A stretch of DNA of 64,000 nt from Planococcus sp. MSAK28401 (GCF_018283455.1 NZ_JAAMTH010000001.1:1779501-1843500); one strand, 5' to 3'; positions 18,112 to 28,528 are shown, counted from the first letter of the stretch. The notes: generated by a model from the letters alone, not told the origin. Program-made: numbers and translations.

Positions 18112-20534
18112 CACAAACCGAACGTTTCCAAGATCTGCCCTTAGAAGAAGTCATCGGCGATCGGTTTGGCCGCTATAGTAAATACATCATCCAGGACCGC
18201 GCGCTGCCGGATGCCCGCGACGGGCTCAAGCCGGTACAGCGCCGCATCCTGTATGCCATGCACCACGAAGGCAATACCAACGACAAAGCGTTCCGGAAAT
18301 CCGCCAAAACGGTCGGGAACGTCATCGGCAACTATCACCCGCACGGCGATAGCTCCGTTTACGAAGCGATGGTGCGGCTCAGCCAGGACTGGAAAATCCG
18401 CCATATGCTTGTGGAAATGCACGGCAACAACGGTTCGATGGACGGGGATTCCCCGGCCGCGATGCGGTATACGGAAGCGCGGCTTTCCGCGATTTCCGGC
18501 GAATTGTTAAGAGACATCGAAAAACGCACCGTTGAATTCATCCCGAATTTCGACGATGTGGACGTGGAACCGACCGTACTGCCGGCGCGTTTCCCGAACT
18601 TGCTCGTCAACGGCTCAACTGGGATCTCCGCTGGGTATGCAACCGACATCCCGCCGCATGCGCTGCACGAAGCACTCGATGCTGTCCTCATGCGCATCGA
18701 CAAGCCGGATGTAACGATCGATGAATTGATGACAGTCATCAAAGGCCCGGATTTCCCGACCGGCGGCATCATCCAAGGCGTCGAAGGCATCAAAAAAGCC
18801 TATGAAACGGGACGCGGCAAAATTGTCGTCCGTTCCAAAGCGGCCGTTGAACCGTTAAAAGGCGGCAAAGAACAGATCGTCATCACGGAAATCCCATTTG
18901 AGGTGAACAAAGCGAGCCTTATCAAGAAAATTGATGACCACCGCTTCGACCGCAAACTCGACGGCATTTCCGAAGTGCGCGATGAATCCGACCGCACGGG
19001 CCTTCGCATCGTCATCGAATTGAAAAAAGAAGTGCAGGCAGCCGGCATCTTGAACTATTTGTACAAAAACACCGACCTGCAGATCAGCTATAACTTCAAT
19101 ATGGTGGCAATCCATCACCGCCGCCCGACAATGATGACCTTGCCGACGATGCTCGATGCCTATATCGAACACCAAAAAGAAGTCGTGACGAAACGCTCGG
19201 AATTCGACCTGCAAAAAGCAAGCGACCGCATGCACATCGTCGAAGGCTTGATCAAAGCGTTGTCGATCCTCGATAAAGTGATCAAGACCATCCGTGCGTC
19301 CAAAGACAAACGCGACGCAAAAAACAATTTGATCGCGAAATTCGAGTTTTCGGAAGCGCAGGCAGAAGCGATTGTCTCCTTGCAGCTTTACCGACTGACG
19401 AATACCGATATCACCGAGCTCGAAAAAGAAGAGGAAAGCTTGCGCAAATTGATTGCCGAGCTGACCGGTATCTTGACGAGCGCGACGAAATTGAAAAACG
19501 TCATCAAGAAGGAATTGCAGGCGATCCGCAAGAAATTTGCTGAGCCGAGACGCTCCGAAATCGAAGAAAAGATTGAAGAATTGACCATTACGCGTGAAAT
19601 CATGATTCCAAGTGAAGAAGTGGTCGTCACTGTCACGAAAGAAGGCTACGCCAAACGGACGAGCCCTCGCTCGTATGCCGCTTCGAACGGCAAGGATTTC
19701 GCCATGAAAGACAGCGATCATCTATTGTTCGAGGGCAATCTCAATACGCAGCATACCATCTTGATCTTCACGACCGGCGGGAATTTCGTGTTCCAGCCCG
19801 TCAATGAATTGCCGGACATCAAATGGAAAGACCTCGGCCAGCATTTGTCGAGTATCGTCACATTGGACTCCAACGAATCGGTGCTCGCGGTGTTCCCGTT
19901 TGAAGACTTTGAACAGGATGCGACCATATTGACCGTCTCCAAGTTCGGCCAGGTGAAGCGTTCGGCGCTGAAAGACTACCAGGTGCAGCGCTATTCACGC
20001 GCCATCAAGACGATGAACTTGAAAAAAGGCGACGACATGATCTTCGCAGGGCTCGTGACGAACGAAACCGAATTGTTTTTGGCGACGAAAATGGCGTATG
20101 GCGTTCGCTTCCCGCTCGAAGAAGTGCCCGTAACAGGGCTGCGGACGGCCGGCGTCAAAGGCTTGAACTTGAAAGAAGGCGACGAGGCGGTGTCTGCGGT
20201 CATGATCAATGCAGCACAGCAGCCAGATCTCGTGCTCGCGACGCAGCGCGGAGCCGCCAAAAAAATGAAACTGACGGAATTCGAAAGCGGCAGCCGTGCC
20301 AAACGCGGGGTCATCATGCTGCGGGAATTGAAATCCAATCCCCACCGTGTAGTTGCTGTCCTCGGCACAACCGGAAAAGAAGAAATCCTGCTTGAAACCG
20401 CCAAAGGCTTGCGCATCCCGATTGCGCCAGGCCGCCTGAAAGCGGTCGACCGTTATTCCAACGGGTCGTTTATCGTAGACGAAGCAACAGACGGCGCCGT
20501 CACGGCAGCTTACTTAGTGCCCGTTACCGAATAA
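18108..20534 (+). CDS. parC: DNA topoisomerase IV subunit A
   Basis: DNA-cleaving subunit of topoisomerase IV, 808 residues. The catalytic tyrosine is Tyr121 ([11 protein letters not shown]). The quinolone-determining stretch [13 protein letters not shown] keeps Ser82/Ser83 and Glu86, the wild-type state, so nothing here suggests fluoroquinolone resistance. A coiled-coil-rich tower region follows, then a C-terminal beta-pinwheel domain with degenerate repeats (from about 490). It is translationally coupled to parE. Confidence 0.97.
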   Translation: MTQTERFQDLPLEEVIGDRFGRYSKYIIQDRALPDARDGLKPVQRRILYAMHHEGNTNDKAFRKSAKTVGNVIGNYHPHGDSSVYEAMVRLSQDWKIRHMLVEMHGNNGSMDGDSPAAMRYTEARLSAISGELLRDIEKRTVEFIPNFDDVDVEPTVLPARFPNLLVNGSTGISAGYATDIPPHALHEALDAVLMRIDKPDVTIDELMTVIKGPDFPTGGIIQGVEGIKKAYETGRGKIVVRSKAAVEPLKGGKEQIVITEIPFEVNKASLIKKIDDHRFDRKLDGISEVRDESDRTGLRIVIELKKEVQAAGILNYLYKNTDLQISYNFNMVAIHHRRPTMMTLPTMLDAYIEHQKEVVTKRSEFDLQKASDRMHIVEGLIKALSILDKVIKTIRASKDKRDAKNNLIAKFEFSEAQAEAIVSLQLYRLTNTDITELEKEEESLRKLIAELTGILTSATKLKNVIKKELQAIRKKFAEPRRSEIEEKIEELTITREIMIPSEEVVVTVTKEGYAKRTSPRSYAASNGKDFAMKDSDHLLFEGNLNTQHTILIFTTGGNFVFQPVNELPDIKWKDLGQHLSSIVTLDSNESVLAVFPFEDFEQDATILTVSKFGQVKRSALKDYQVQRYSRAIKTMNLKKGDDMIFAGLVTNETELFLATKMAYGVRFPLEEVPVTGLRTAGVKGLNLKEGDEAVSAVMINAAQQPDLVLATQRGAAKKMKLTEFESGSRAKRGVIMLRELKSNPHRVVAVLGTTGKEEILLETAKGLRIPIAPGRLKAVDRYSNGSFIVDEATDGAVTAAYLVPVTE

Positions 20535-20538
20535 CCCC

Positions 20539-20576
20539 AAAAGGCGTTGAATGAATAAATCATTCAACGCCTTTTT
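20539..20576 (+). terminator. Terminator of parEC
   Basis: Perfect 15-bp stem AAAAGGCGTTGAATG/CATTCAACGCCTTTT with T-run. Confidence 0.92.
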
Positions 20577-20694
20577 ATTATAGATTCATCTATTCATTGG
20601 AAAAATCGCCACAATGATTACTGAATAGCGTATTGAATACATTCTTTTTGCCAGCACCCAAGCCAATATGAAGCACCAAACAGGAGGCGTGTAT

Positions 20695-21257
20695 ATGACG
20701 ATATTGGAAACCGAACGGCTGTGGTTGAAGCCTTATCAAGCGGACATGGCGGATAGCGTTTACGCCGTGATTCAAAAACGCGAAATTGCCGATACGATGC
20801 TGATGGTGCCGCATCCGTATCCGAGAAAACAGCTGGATGGGTGGCTCGACTATGTCCAAAAAACTTTGACATCGGCCACGCCTTTGAATACGCAGTCTTC
20901 ACGAAAGACCAGCCTGCCCGCTATATTGGCAATTGCGGATTGGTCGCGGTGTCAAAAGCCCATCACTCCGGAGAAATCGGCTATTTCATCGATCCTGCCG
21001 AGTGGGGGCAGGGCTATGCGACAGAAGCGTGCCGATGAGTGCTGGAACAGGCATTCACTGAACACGGCCTGAACCGCGTATTCGGCCGCTGCCTCGCGCG
21101 CAACCCAGCGTCGAGGCGAGTGCTTGAGAAGGCGGGCATGGCGTTTGAGGGACGGTTCGAACAGGAGTTTTTCATGGACGGTGCCTATGAAGATATCGAG
21201 TATTTGGCGCTACTGAAACAGGATTACGGCACGACGCAACAAGACACGCCGTTTTGA
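20695..21257 (+). pseudogene. GNAT N-acetyltransferase broken by a frameshift and a stop codon
   Basis: Reading from ATG 20695 (MTILETERLWLKPYQ) gives a normal GNAT start. At about 20860 the frame slips: GTCCAAAAAAC needs one more A to continue as VQKNFDIGHAFEYAVF, the expected strand. After the shift the acetyl-CoA motif region FIDPAEWGQGYATEACR follows, but a TGA at 21036-21038 interrupts it. TGG would restore the frame. The remaining C-terminal part is intact (NRVFGRCLARNPASRRVLEKAG). With one deletion in a homopolymer plus one nonsense codon, the gene is most likely dead. A sequencing error could explain the first lesion but not both. Confidence 0.85.
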
Positions 21258-21382
21258 ATGCCTGCCGCTCCTCTCGAATTAGTCAGCAGCTAATGCAAAA
21301 TTGATTAGCTCGTAGTGAAAGAAATTGTGCTATAACACACAATATCTATTGTTTGATTTTTCCTGCAATTCCGAAAATTCCG

Positions 21383-21411
21383 TTGACAGCCCGTGTTTGG
21401 CTTTCTATACT
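21383..21411 (+). promoter_or_regulatory. Strong sigma-A promoter of the acyl-CoA synthetase gene
   Basis: Perfect TTGACA (21383-21388), 17 nt, TATACT (21406-21411), 46 nt upstream of the start. Confidence 0.8.
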
Positions 21412-21457
21412 TGATATATAACAGTTGGACACAAGAGACACGAGAGGGGTTTTCGAA

Positions 21458-23053
21458 ATGATCGTACCATTGACACCGCTGGACTGGAAACGACGCGCGG
21501 CAAAATATTATCCGGAGAAAGTAGCCGTGATCGACGGAGACAAGCGTTTTACGTATAAGGAGTTTGCCCGCCGCTCTGACCAGTTGGGGATTGCCCTACA
21601 TAATGCAGGCATCCAGGAACAAGACCATGTCGCTGTGATGCTGCCGAATACCCATTATATGCTCGAAGCGTTCTATGGCATCCCGCCGCTCGGGGCGGTC
21701 ATCGTGCCGCTCAATTACCGTTTGTCTGCCAAAGACTTGGGCTATATCATCAAGCACAGCGACGCGAAGATGCTAATTGTCGATGCGGAATACGCCAAGA
21801 TCATTGAAGAGATCCAAGACGACTTGCCGATCGAGAAATATATTATCGCGCCGGCTGAAGGGCATGAGACAAATCTTGCGGGCATTGGCTACGAGGAATT
21901 TATCGGAGCGGTCACAGACGATGAACGATTGCCGGCTGTGGAACTGGATGAAAACCAGATGCTGTCGCTCAATTACACGAGCGGCACGACGTCAAACCCA
22001 AAAGGCGTCATGCAGACGCACCGGACGAATTATTTGAACGGCGCCAATTTCCTGCATCATTTGGAGATCAAATTTGACGATGTCTATTTGCATACTTTGC
22101 CCATGTTCCACACGAACGGATGGGGCGGTGTCTGGGCGATCACAGCAGCTGGGGCCACGCATGTGTGCTTGCGCAAAGTCGACCCGCCACTCATCCTCGA
22201 TCTGTTTGAAAGCCACGGCATCACCTCCTTGTGCGGTGCACCGACGGTCGTCAATATGCTGGTCAATGAACCCAAAGCAAAAACCATTGAATTGAAGACC
22301 AAGATCCGCATGGGCACGGCCGGTGCGCCGCCTGCTGCGGCACTGATTGCCAAAGCCCAAAAGACACTCGGCCTCAACATGATGCACGTTTACGGGCTGA
22401 CTGAGACCTCTCCATTCATTTTGTACTGCGAATGGAAAAACGAATTCGATGCATTGGATGCTGACCAACAAGCGAGCATCAAGGCGCGCCAAGGCATTGA
22501 ACTGGCTTTTAACGGGGAAACGAAAGTCGTTAATCAGGGAGACGGAAAAGAAGTCGCCTGGAACGGCAAGGAACTCGGGGAAATCATCACCCGCGGCAAC
22601 GTCGTCATGGCGGGCTATTACAAAGACCCGGAAAAAACCGCGGAAGCGATCCGCGATGGCTGGTTCTATACCGGCGACCTCGCCGTGACGCATCCGGACG
22701 GGTTTATCGAAATTCAAGACCGCATCAAAGACATGATCATCTCAGGCGGTGAAAACATTTCGTCTACGGAAATCGAAGGCGTGCTCTATAAGCATCCGGC
22801 GATCGCAGAAGTGGCGGTCATTGCCGTACCGGACGAGAAATGGGGCGAAGTGCCAAAAGCCATCATCGTGCTCCACAAGGGAGCGGAAGTGACCGAACAG
22901 GAAATCCTCGACTATACGCGTGATCATATGGCACGCTTTAAAGTGCCGAAATCGGTCGACTTCGTGGAATCCTTGCCAAAAACCGCAACCGGTAAGCTAC
23001 AGAAGTTCCAATTACGTGAAATGTATTGGGGCGGCGGCAAGAAAGTCAATTAA
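21458..23053 (+). CDS. AMP-dependent acyl-CoA synthetase
   Basis: 531-residue member of the ANL (acyl/aryl-CoA ligase) superfamily that would activate a carboxylic acid through an acyl-adenylate to the CoA thioester. Visible motifs are the P-loop SLNYTSGTTSNPKGVMQTH (near 170), VYGLTETSP (about 308), GWFYTGDLAVTHPDG (about 407), IKDMIISGGENISSTEIE (about 428) and the catalytic lysine in PKTATGKLQKFQL near the C-terminus. The substrate cannot be fixed. Medium/long-chain fatty acid or methylthiopropionate-type ligases are closest in character. ATG 21458 follows GAGAGGGG. Monocistronic. Confidence 0.9.
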   Translation: MIVPLTPLDWKRRAAKYYPEKVAVIDGDKRFTYKEFARRSDQLGIALHNAGIQEQDHVAVMLPNTHYMLEAFYGIPPLGAVIVPLNYRLSAKDLGYIIKHSDAKMLIVDAEYAKIIEEIQDDLPIEKYIIAPAEGHETNLAGIGYEEFIGAVTDDERLPAVELDENQMLSLNYTSGTTSNPKGVMQTHRTNYLNGANFLHHLEIKFDDVYLHTLPMFHTNGWGGVWAITAAGATHVCLRKVDPPLILDLFESHGITSLCGAPTVVNMLVNEPKAKTIELKTKIRMGTAGAPPAAALIAKAQKTLGLNMMHVYGLTETSPFILYCEWKNEFDALDADQQASIKARQGIELAFNGETKVVNQGDGKEVAWNGKELGEIITRGNVVMAGYYKDPEKTAEAIRDGWFYTGDLAVTHPDGFIEIQDRIKDMIISGGENISSTEIEGVLYKHPAIAEVAVIAVPDEKWGEVPKAIIVLHKGAEVTEQEILDYTRDHMARFKVPKSVDFVESLPKTATGKLQKFQLREMYWGGGKKVN

Positions 23054-23060
23054 GGCATCT

Positions 23061-23102
23061 AAAAAAGCGAGAACTCCTCAACCGGGAGCTCTCGCTTTTT
23101 TT
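23061..23102. terminator. Bidirectional terminator
   Basis: AAAAAAGCGAGA-CTCC/GGAG-TCTCGCTTTTTT hairpin between the acyl-CoA synthetase and the convergent VTT gene. Confidence 0.88.
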
Positions 23103-23649
23103 ATTGGGAAGCATTCTTTTTCGGGCTGCGTTTACGGATCAACGCAATCAATAGCAAAATCACCAAGCACATGCCGAGTACGCTATACAACAGGGAGCGC
23201 GGCAGCCACAACACCAACCCGAACGCGACCGCAATTTCAATAGCCACTGCCGGCAATTTCCCAAGCGAACTCGCCGCGAAAAAAGCAGGCGCCGAAATCC
23301 GTGTTAAGGCAGCGCCTGCCGTGACGGCACCGGACGGGACAAATGGCAAGATGCGCAGCGACAATACGGCCCACCAAACGCTTACAGGGGATTGATTGCG
23401 GAAAAACCGGAACCAGGAACGCTGCTGCCACGCATCCGGGATATGCTTTGCCCCGTAGCGGTACAGCCAAAATCCAAACAGTGCGCCGAAGATTTCCCCG
23501 CTGATGGACAATGCGCTGCCGCCGATCAACCCGAAGCGGTCGAGGTTGATTGGGGTGATGAGAAGGCTCGGGATGAATCCAAGCGTGCCGATGGCGATAT
23601 TGGCGATTAACAATAAGATGAATTCCAACGAGCGGAGCAGCCCTTCCAT
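23101..23649 (-). CDS. VTT-domain (TVP38/DedA-like) membrane protein
   Basis: 182 residues with four or five membrane helices. The VTT/SNARE-associated pattern is seen in SGEIFGALFGFWLYRYGAK and LSLRILPFVPSGAVTAGAALTRIS. Members are thought to be lipid scramblases or transporters. This one is unassigned. AAGGTGA precedes the start. Only 37 nt separate it from the upstream AraC-type gene, so the two are probably cotranscribed. Confidence 0.78.
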   Translation of the reverse strand: MEGLLRSLEFILLLIANIAIGTLGFIPSLLITPINLDRFGLIGGSALSISGEIFGALFGFWLYRYGAKHIPDAWQQRSWFRFFRNQSPVSVWWAVLSLRILPFVPSGAVTAGAALTRISAPAFFAASSLGKLPAVAIEIAVAFGLVLWLPRSLLYSVLGMCLVILLLIALIRKRSPKKNASQ

Positions 23650-23686
23650 TAGCGCGTCACCTTATTTACCGGCCCAATAGATGCGC

Positions 23687-24475
23687 TCATCGCTTGGCCT
23701 CGAGGTTTTGCTGTTGCTCACGAAACCGTTTTGGCGTGCTGCCATGATGGCGTGTAAAAGCAGCGTGAAACTGTGTGGCGCTCTTGTAGCCGCAAAGCCT
23801 GGCAATGTCCGCCACAGATTGCTCTGAAGCCAGGAGCAGCTGCCTCGCGCGTTCCATGCGGCAGCTGATGACGAATTGCAACGGCGTCCGGCCGACCGAG
23901 TCCTTGAAATGGCGGCTGAAATGGAATTTGCTGAGTCCGGAAGCGGCAGCGGTGGATTCAAGCGAAAACGGCAAATGACAGGTTTCTTCCATGTGATGCA
24001 AAATAGGCGCCATGTTGGAAGGGATAGCTGCTTGAATCGGGACGCTTTGTGGTTTTGCCGCAGTCCCGTAAAGCCAGTGGAGCAAAAGCTGTGCTTGTTT
24101 CGACGAAGCAGGAGCGCTATGTTGCAGCTCACGGCCCAGTTCGTCAATCACGGAAGCGAGAAAAGCGGGATGAGCAGGATAAGTGAAACAGATCGCGTTA
24201 TTTACTGACTCAAGGGGATGCGTGACCAGCAGTCTTTGATAGCGCTGTTCACTGCTTGAAGCAAAAGACAGCGCGTGCCATTGGCCAGGAGGAATCAGCG
24301 CAAGTGCTCCTGGCCCAAGCGTTAGGCATTCGGCGTTTGCGGTGAGTTCAAGTTCCCCCGATTCCACCCACAGCCATTCTGCCAGTTGCTGGTGGCGGTG
24401 GAGCGGGATGTGCGCGGACTTTCCGGTTGCGACGGTCATCGATTCAATGGCATGCAATTCAAACGTACGGGTCAT
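23687..24475 (-). CDS. AraC-family regulator with cupin sensor
   Basis: 262 residues: an N-terminal cupin domain (HIPLHRHQQLAEWLWVESGE; ALIPPGQWHAL) and a C-terminal double helix-turn-helix (about 165-255; SLESTAAASGLSKFHFSRHFK and SVADIARLCGYKSATQFHAAFTRHHG). It is likely a ligand-responsive activator. Candidate targets are the cotranscribed VTT gene or the YeeE-type gene on its upstream side. The ribosome binding site is weak. Confidence 0.87.
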   Translation of the reverse strand: MTRTFELHAIESMTVATGKSAHIPLHRHQQLAEWLWVESGELELTANAECLTLGPGALALIPPGQWHALSFASSSEQRYQRLLVTHPLESVNNAICFTYPAHPAFLASVIDELGRELQHSAPASSKQAQLLLHWLYGTAAKPQSVPIQAAIPSNMAPILHHMEETCHLPFSLESTAAASGLSKFHFSRHFKDSVGRTPLQFVISCRMERARQLLLASEQSVADIARLCGYKSATQFHAAFTRHHGSTPKRFREQQQNLEAKR

Positions 24476-24660
24476 GTTCAGCCAACTTTCAGGGAAAGAA
24501 TATGTTTATTATAGCAAGAAATGAGAAAAAGATCGGAAAAATTGCGGGGAAAAGACCGAAACAGACTATATTAACCGCAAGAATTGATAATCACAACTGG
24601 TTTCGCACAAGCACGATCCACTTTATTGGAAATAAAGGAATGTTCCGCTGCATGCCCATA

Positions 24661-24695
24661 AAAAAGAGGCTTCCGGTGAACGGAAACCTCTTTTA
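24661..24695 (-). terminator. Terminator of the YeeE/YedE gene
   Basis: AAAAGAGG-TTCCG/CGGAA-CCTCTTTT hairpin. It lies downstream of the leftward transporter gene and can function on the minus strand. Confidence 0.75.
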
Positions 24696-24713
24696 AAAAC
24701 GGATCGTGACTGT

Positions 24714-25973
24714 TCAGCACACCGAATCGTTGGATTTCGGGACCGACAAGCCGAACAAGGGCCGCAAGTACAAGGCGAAGAACGTACCGGCGAGTGCCAG
24801 AATGCCCCAAATATAGCCGTGCAAGCTAAAGGAAGCGATCCCGCCGAAATATGCGCCGATGTTGCAGCCGAACGCAAGACGCGCCCCGTAGCCCATCAGC
24901 AAGCCGCCGACAACAGATGCCCAGAAATTGCCCATCGTGATTGTGGTGAACTTGAACAAGCCGCCAGCTGCTGATGCGAGAAAGGCGCCGAGGATGACCC
25001 CGAAATTCAACACGGTCGTGGAATCCGCGAAAATGGACGATTCAAGCATCGCGGCGTTCGCCCCTTGCCAGTAGCCCCAGCTTGCGACGTCCATGCCGAA
25101 GAACTCAGCAATTTTCGAGCCCCATAATGCGAATGCGGAGGTGATGCCCCAAGGCGTTCCGCGCGTCATCAAGGTCAATGCGTTCAATACAGCGAGTGCG
25201 ATCGCTGCGGCGAACAACGGCCAAGATCCGCGGAAAATGCGTTTCCATCCCGTGGTGGTCGGAAGCGGCGCCATTTTCGGTGCGCGTTTCTTTTTCTCGA
25301 TAATCAAAGTAATCCAAGCAATAAGCCCGAACAACGCAATCGACACGAGCCATGCACCGCCATAGCCAAGTCCGGTCGAGGTGGCCAGTGACACCGGTTC
25401 AAAAGCCGGTAAATCTTCTGTCCAAAACGGCAGATGATACGCGCCGACCGTCGCACCGATAATAAAGAACAATAGCGTGATGAACATGACCGAACGTCCG
25501 CCGCCGATCGCATACAGCGTACCGGAAGCACAGCCGCCGCCGAGCTGCATGCCGATGCCGAAAATGAACGCACCGACCACCAAGCTGACGCCGACCGGGG
25601 AGACATATCCCGAGACGCCGGTGCCGAAGAATGAATAGCCATACGCCAGAATCGGCGCGAACAAGGTCACGGCGACTGCCAGCATGAGCATATGCGATCG
25701 CATTGCCTGGCCGTTTCCGACCGACATGAAGCGGCGGAATGCGGAGGTAAAGCCGAACCGTGCATGGAATAAGGTATAGCCGAGCAATAGCCCGATGCCA
25801 AGCAGCACAGTTTGTGCGATATGCTGCGTAGCGAGTAAATACACCGTCAACAACGCCGCTACCGCAATGCCCCCGGCAATCAAGGATTTCTGCGGTGCGT
25901 TCAAGGCGGTTGTGTCGCGGTAGACGGGATCGTTTACTTCATTGACGGGTTGGACCCGTGTGCTAGTCGTCAT
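24714..25973 (-). CDS. YeeE/YedE-family (thiosulfate/sulfur-compound) transporter
   Basis: 419-residue inner-membrane protein with about ten or more helices and two pseudo-repeats. Each repeat carries a conserved Cys motif: MQLGGGCASGTLYAIGGG in the first half and GYGARLAFGCNIGAYFGG in the second. Homologues (TsuA type) import thiosulfate by relaying it along conserved cysteines. ATG 25973 follows AAAAGG at 9 nt. The nearer ATG at 25982 touches the ribosome binding site. No TusA/YeeD gene is adjacent. Confidence 0.88.
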   Translation of the reverse strand: MTTSTRVQPVNEVNDPVYRDTTALNAPQKSLIAGGIAVAALLTVYLLATQHIAQTVLLGIGLLLGYTLFHARFGFTSAFRRFMSVGNGQAMRSHMLMLAVAVTLFAPILAYGYSFFGTGVSGYVSPVGVSLVVGAFIFGIGMQLGGGCASGTLYAIGGGRSVMFITLLFFIIGATVGAYHLPFWTEDLPAFEPVSLATSTGLGYGGAWLVSIALFGLIAWITLIIEKKKRAPKMAPLPTTTGWKRIFRGSWPLFAAAIALAVLNALTLMTRGTPWGITSAFALWGSKIAEFFGMDVASWGYWQGANAAMLESSIFADSTTVLNFGVILGAFLASAAGGLFKFTTITMGNFWASVVGGLLMGYGARLAFGCNIGAYFGGIASFSLHGYIWGILALAGTFFALYLRPLFGLSVPKSNDSVC

Positions 25974-26240
25974 GTAAAACATCCTTTTCTGAGTGATATA
26001 GTAGGGAATAAAACATTATATTAAAGGAGCGTTTAGGGAAAGTCAACGAAGCGGCTCGCACTTGGCAAGCACGCGGCTAGTGCCTGTCAGAGAGGTTAGT
26101 AAAAATGAATTCAGGGAATAGAAAGATAATAAAAACTGCTTTTACCTTTAGGTGAAGGAGGCGGGCGAGAAACTAATGAACAGAGGATGCTCAACGATTT
26201 TGGCCATTTGGTTTTAGTGATGGAAGTGAGGTGAAGCACC

Positions 26241-26636
26241 ATGGACAATACGTTGTGGATCAATTTGCCGGTAAAGGATCTGCAGGCAGCCCAGGCTTTT
26301 TATGAGCAAGCGGGGTTCTTGATGGCAAAGGCGGATTCGAGCAATGCCCAGCAGGCGGCGTTTTACGTGGAAAGCCAACAGCTCTATGTAATGCTGTTTC
26401 CGCAAGAAAGTTTTAAAGCCTTTACGCAGCAAGACATAGCAGATACCTCAATCGGTTCTGAGGTATTGTTTACGCTATCCGCCAAAACCCGTGAAGAAGT
26501 CGATAACTTCATGTTCCGCATCGAACAGGCAGGCGGCACTGTCTATGCACCGCCGGGTGAACGAAACGGCATGTACGGAGCGGGGTTTTCGGATGTGGAC
26601 GGTCATCGGTGGAACTTTCTGGTGATGGACATTTAA
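26241..26636 (+). CDS. VOC-superfamily (glyoxalase-like) protein
   Basis: 131 residues with the paired beta-alpha-beta-beta-beta modules of the vicinal-oxygen-chelate fold: start LWINLPVKDLQAAQAFYEQAG and end GMYGAGFSDVDGHRWNFLVMD. Possible roles are dioxygenase, antibiotic-binding or lactoylglutathione lyase-like, and the sequence does not decide. GTGAGGTG precedes ATG. The gene is monocistronic with a strong terminator. Confidence 0.82.
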   Translation: MDNTLWINLPVKDLQAAQAFYEQAGFLMAKADSSNAQQAAFYVESQQLYVMLFPQESFKAFTQQDIADTSIGSEVLFTLSAKTREEVDNFMFRIEQAGGTVYAPPGERNGMYGAGFSDVDGHRWNFLVMDI

Positions 26637-26653
26637 GCCGGTAACTCAAGATG

Positions 26654-26693
26654 AAACCGGAAGCGCACATGAGGAGGCGCTTCCGGTTTTTTT
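26654..26693 (+). terminator. Terminator of the VOC gene
   Basis: AAACCGGAAGCGC/GCGCTTCCGGTTT perfect stem with seven T residues. Confidence 0.9.
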
Positions 26694-26833
26694 CTATGGC
26701 ATGCGAATGAATAACTGTGGATTTTATCGATATGGAGACAAGTGGAGCGGAATTGCGGTACGATGGATGAATAGATCAAAGGTTTTGACTATTTCTGGAT
26801 GATTTCTTTCATGCAGCTAGGAGCGGGTGCACT

Positions 26834-27724
26834 GTGAACAATAAATTCCTTTTCGCGTTTCTCGTCATCATCACCACCAGTTTGATGGGTTCTTCGTTTG
26901 CGGTCGGCAAAATCGGCCTTGAACACGTCTCGCCGCTGCTGTTGGTCGGGATCCGTTTCACGATTGCGGGCATTTTGATGGCCCTATTCGTCAAGCTGTT
27001 CAAGCGCAAGCACCCACGGCAGCGTTCCGAATGGCTGTATATTCTCGTCATCGGCTCTTTCCAGACCGCTGGCGTCATGGGCTGCATTTTCCTGAGCCTG
27101 CGGACGATCACGGCCGGGGAATCCGCCATTTTGACGTTCACCAATCCTTTATTGGTGGTCATTTTCGGCACTGTCGCACTCGGCATCCGCTACCGATTGG
27201 TTCAATGGGGAGGGGTGCTGCTTGGGTTTTTCGGCGTTTTTATTACGATGGGCAGCCAAGTGAACTTGGAAGTCGGCACCTTGTTCGGCTTCGGCAGTGC
27301 CGTCTCCTGGGCAATCGGCACGTTGTTGATCAAGCATTGGGGCATTCGGTTCGATACATGGGTGCTGACGGCGTATCAAATGCTGTTTGGCGGCTTGATT
27401 TTGCTGATGGCGAGCAGCTTGTTGGAAACCCAGCGACTGACGATCAATCCCGAATCGCTGTTTATCATTTTTTGGCTGGCGATTCCGGCATCGATCATTC
27501 AGTTTGCAATTTGGTTTTTCCTGCTGCAAAACGGCAATCCTGGGAAAGTGAGCGCCTTTTTATTTCTGGCGCCATTTTTCGGCGTCATCTCAGGATGGCT
27601 CATTTTAGGGGAGCAAGTCGGGGTGTCGCTGATCATTGGGGGCGTGTTGATCTTTGCAGGCATTTTCATGGTGAACTGGCCGGAAAAGCGGCCGGAAGCG
27701 GCAATTCCTGGAAAAGCGATATGA
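26834..27724 (+). CDS. EamA/DMT-superfamily permease
   Basis: 296 residues, ten predicted helices in two EamA repeats. The first ends ESAILTFTNPLLVVIFGTVALG and the second has GKVSAFLFLAPFFGVISGWLILGE, both typical. It is probably an exporter of metabolites, but the substrate is unknown. The start is GTG 26834, with AGGAG 10 nt upstream. Confidence 0.87.
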   Translation: MNNKFLFAFLVIITTSLMGSSFAVGKIGLEHVSPLLLVGIRFTIAGILMALFVKLFKRKHPRQRSEWLYILVIGSFQTAGVMGCIFLSLRTITAGESAILTFTNPLLVVIFGTVALGIRYRLVQWGGVLLGFFGVFITMGSQVNLEVGTLFGFGSAVSWAIGTLLIKHWGIRFDTWVLTAYQMLFGGLILLMASSLLETQRLTINPESLFIIFWLAIPASIIQFAIWFFLLQNGNPGKVSAFLFLAPFFGVISGWLILGEQVGVSLIIGGVLIFAGIFMVNWPEKRPEAAIPGKAI

Positions 27725-27952
27725 AAGGGCACATTAGTGATTGTATGTAAATGAAGGATATTGTAGACCGATAACAGGCAGCAACTAAATCTAAACTGCA
27801 GCTAGAAGCCAGCGGAGCGGTTTATGGACAACTTTAAAAAAACATTCGATCTAAAAGACGTATGAATACAGCGATGCATAATTGAGTGTCAGAATCATCA
27901 ACAGGCTGACGACTACGAGTCGAATTGATTTGCGAGAAGCTGACAAGAAATT

Positions 27953-28000
27953 AAACCCAAACCAGAACGGCTGACCAACAGCTGAACCGGTTTGGGTTTT
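27953..28000. terminator. Terminator-like hairpin in the gene-poor interval
   Basis: AAACCCAAACC/GGTTTGGGTTT arms enclosing a second small stem (GGCTG...CAGC). T residues follow on the plus strand. It may terminate the EamA transcript 230 nt upstream. Confidence 0.55.
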
Positions 28001-28157
28001 TAATTTACTCATCATTTTAATTGGCGCAACGTTCATTGCTAAAAACTGATAAAATCATTCAAACAAACGAATTACTCAGTGAACGGAAAACTAGCCGGTT
28101 TCACTAAAAAAATCGGTTTCATCTCACTGTCTTGAGTATACTTATTAAATGAAACGC

Positions 28158-28193
<36 letters not shown>

Positions 28194-28476
28194 AAAAACA
28201 GCCTTTATAAATGTTCAACCGGTCCCCCTCGTCCGTATCTAGTGTTGCCTGAAACTGGTTTGAGTTTATATCAACTTCTCGTTCTGCACTCCGGATTTCT
28301 CGCGATGTACTTTTTTCGGTATGCACCTTCTCCTAACGCTGCAACTAATTTAAAATGCGCTGCAAGCTCCAACTGGCTTCGCTTAGTGCTTATTCGACTT
28401 GTGGCGGCACCTTGCCATTGATAATTTATTGCTGAGCTCATCCCAAAATCCATCATAGGCATCAACTAGTCCATTC

Positions 28477-28511
28477 AAAAACCCATCCCGGAATCGATTC
28501 CAGGATGGGTT
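28477..28511 (-). terminator. Terminator of the UbiB/AarF gene
   Basis: AACCCATCC-GGAATC/GATTCC-GGATGGGTT. On the minus strand it is followed by TTTTTG. Confidence 0.85.
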
Positions 28512-28528
28512 GTCACTCTATTTTCCCA

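Noticed and set aside
18340..18380. Quinolone-resistance change in parC
   Set aside because: The GDSSVYEAM stretch keeps the usual Ser and Glu positions.
18855..19721. Minus-strand opening of 288 codons inside parC
   Set aside because: Antisense shadow of parC; rich in Phe/Asp/Val from complementary codons, with no start signal.
21992..22717. Minus-strand opening of 241 codons inside the acyl-CoA synthetase
   Set aside because: Antisense shadow; the sense frame carries all ANL motifs.
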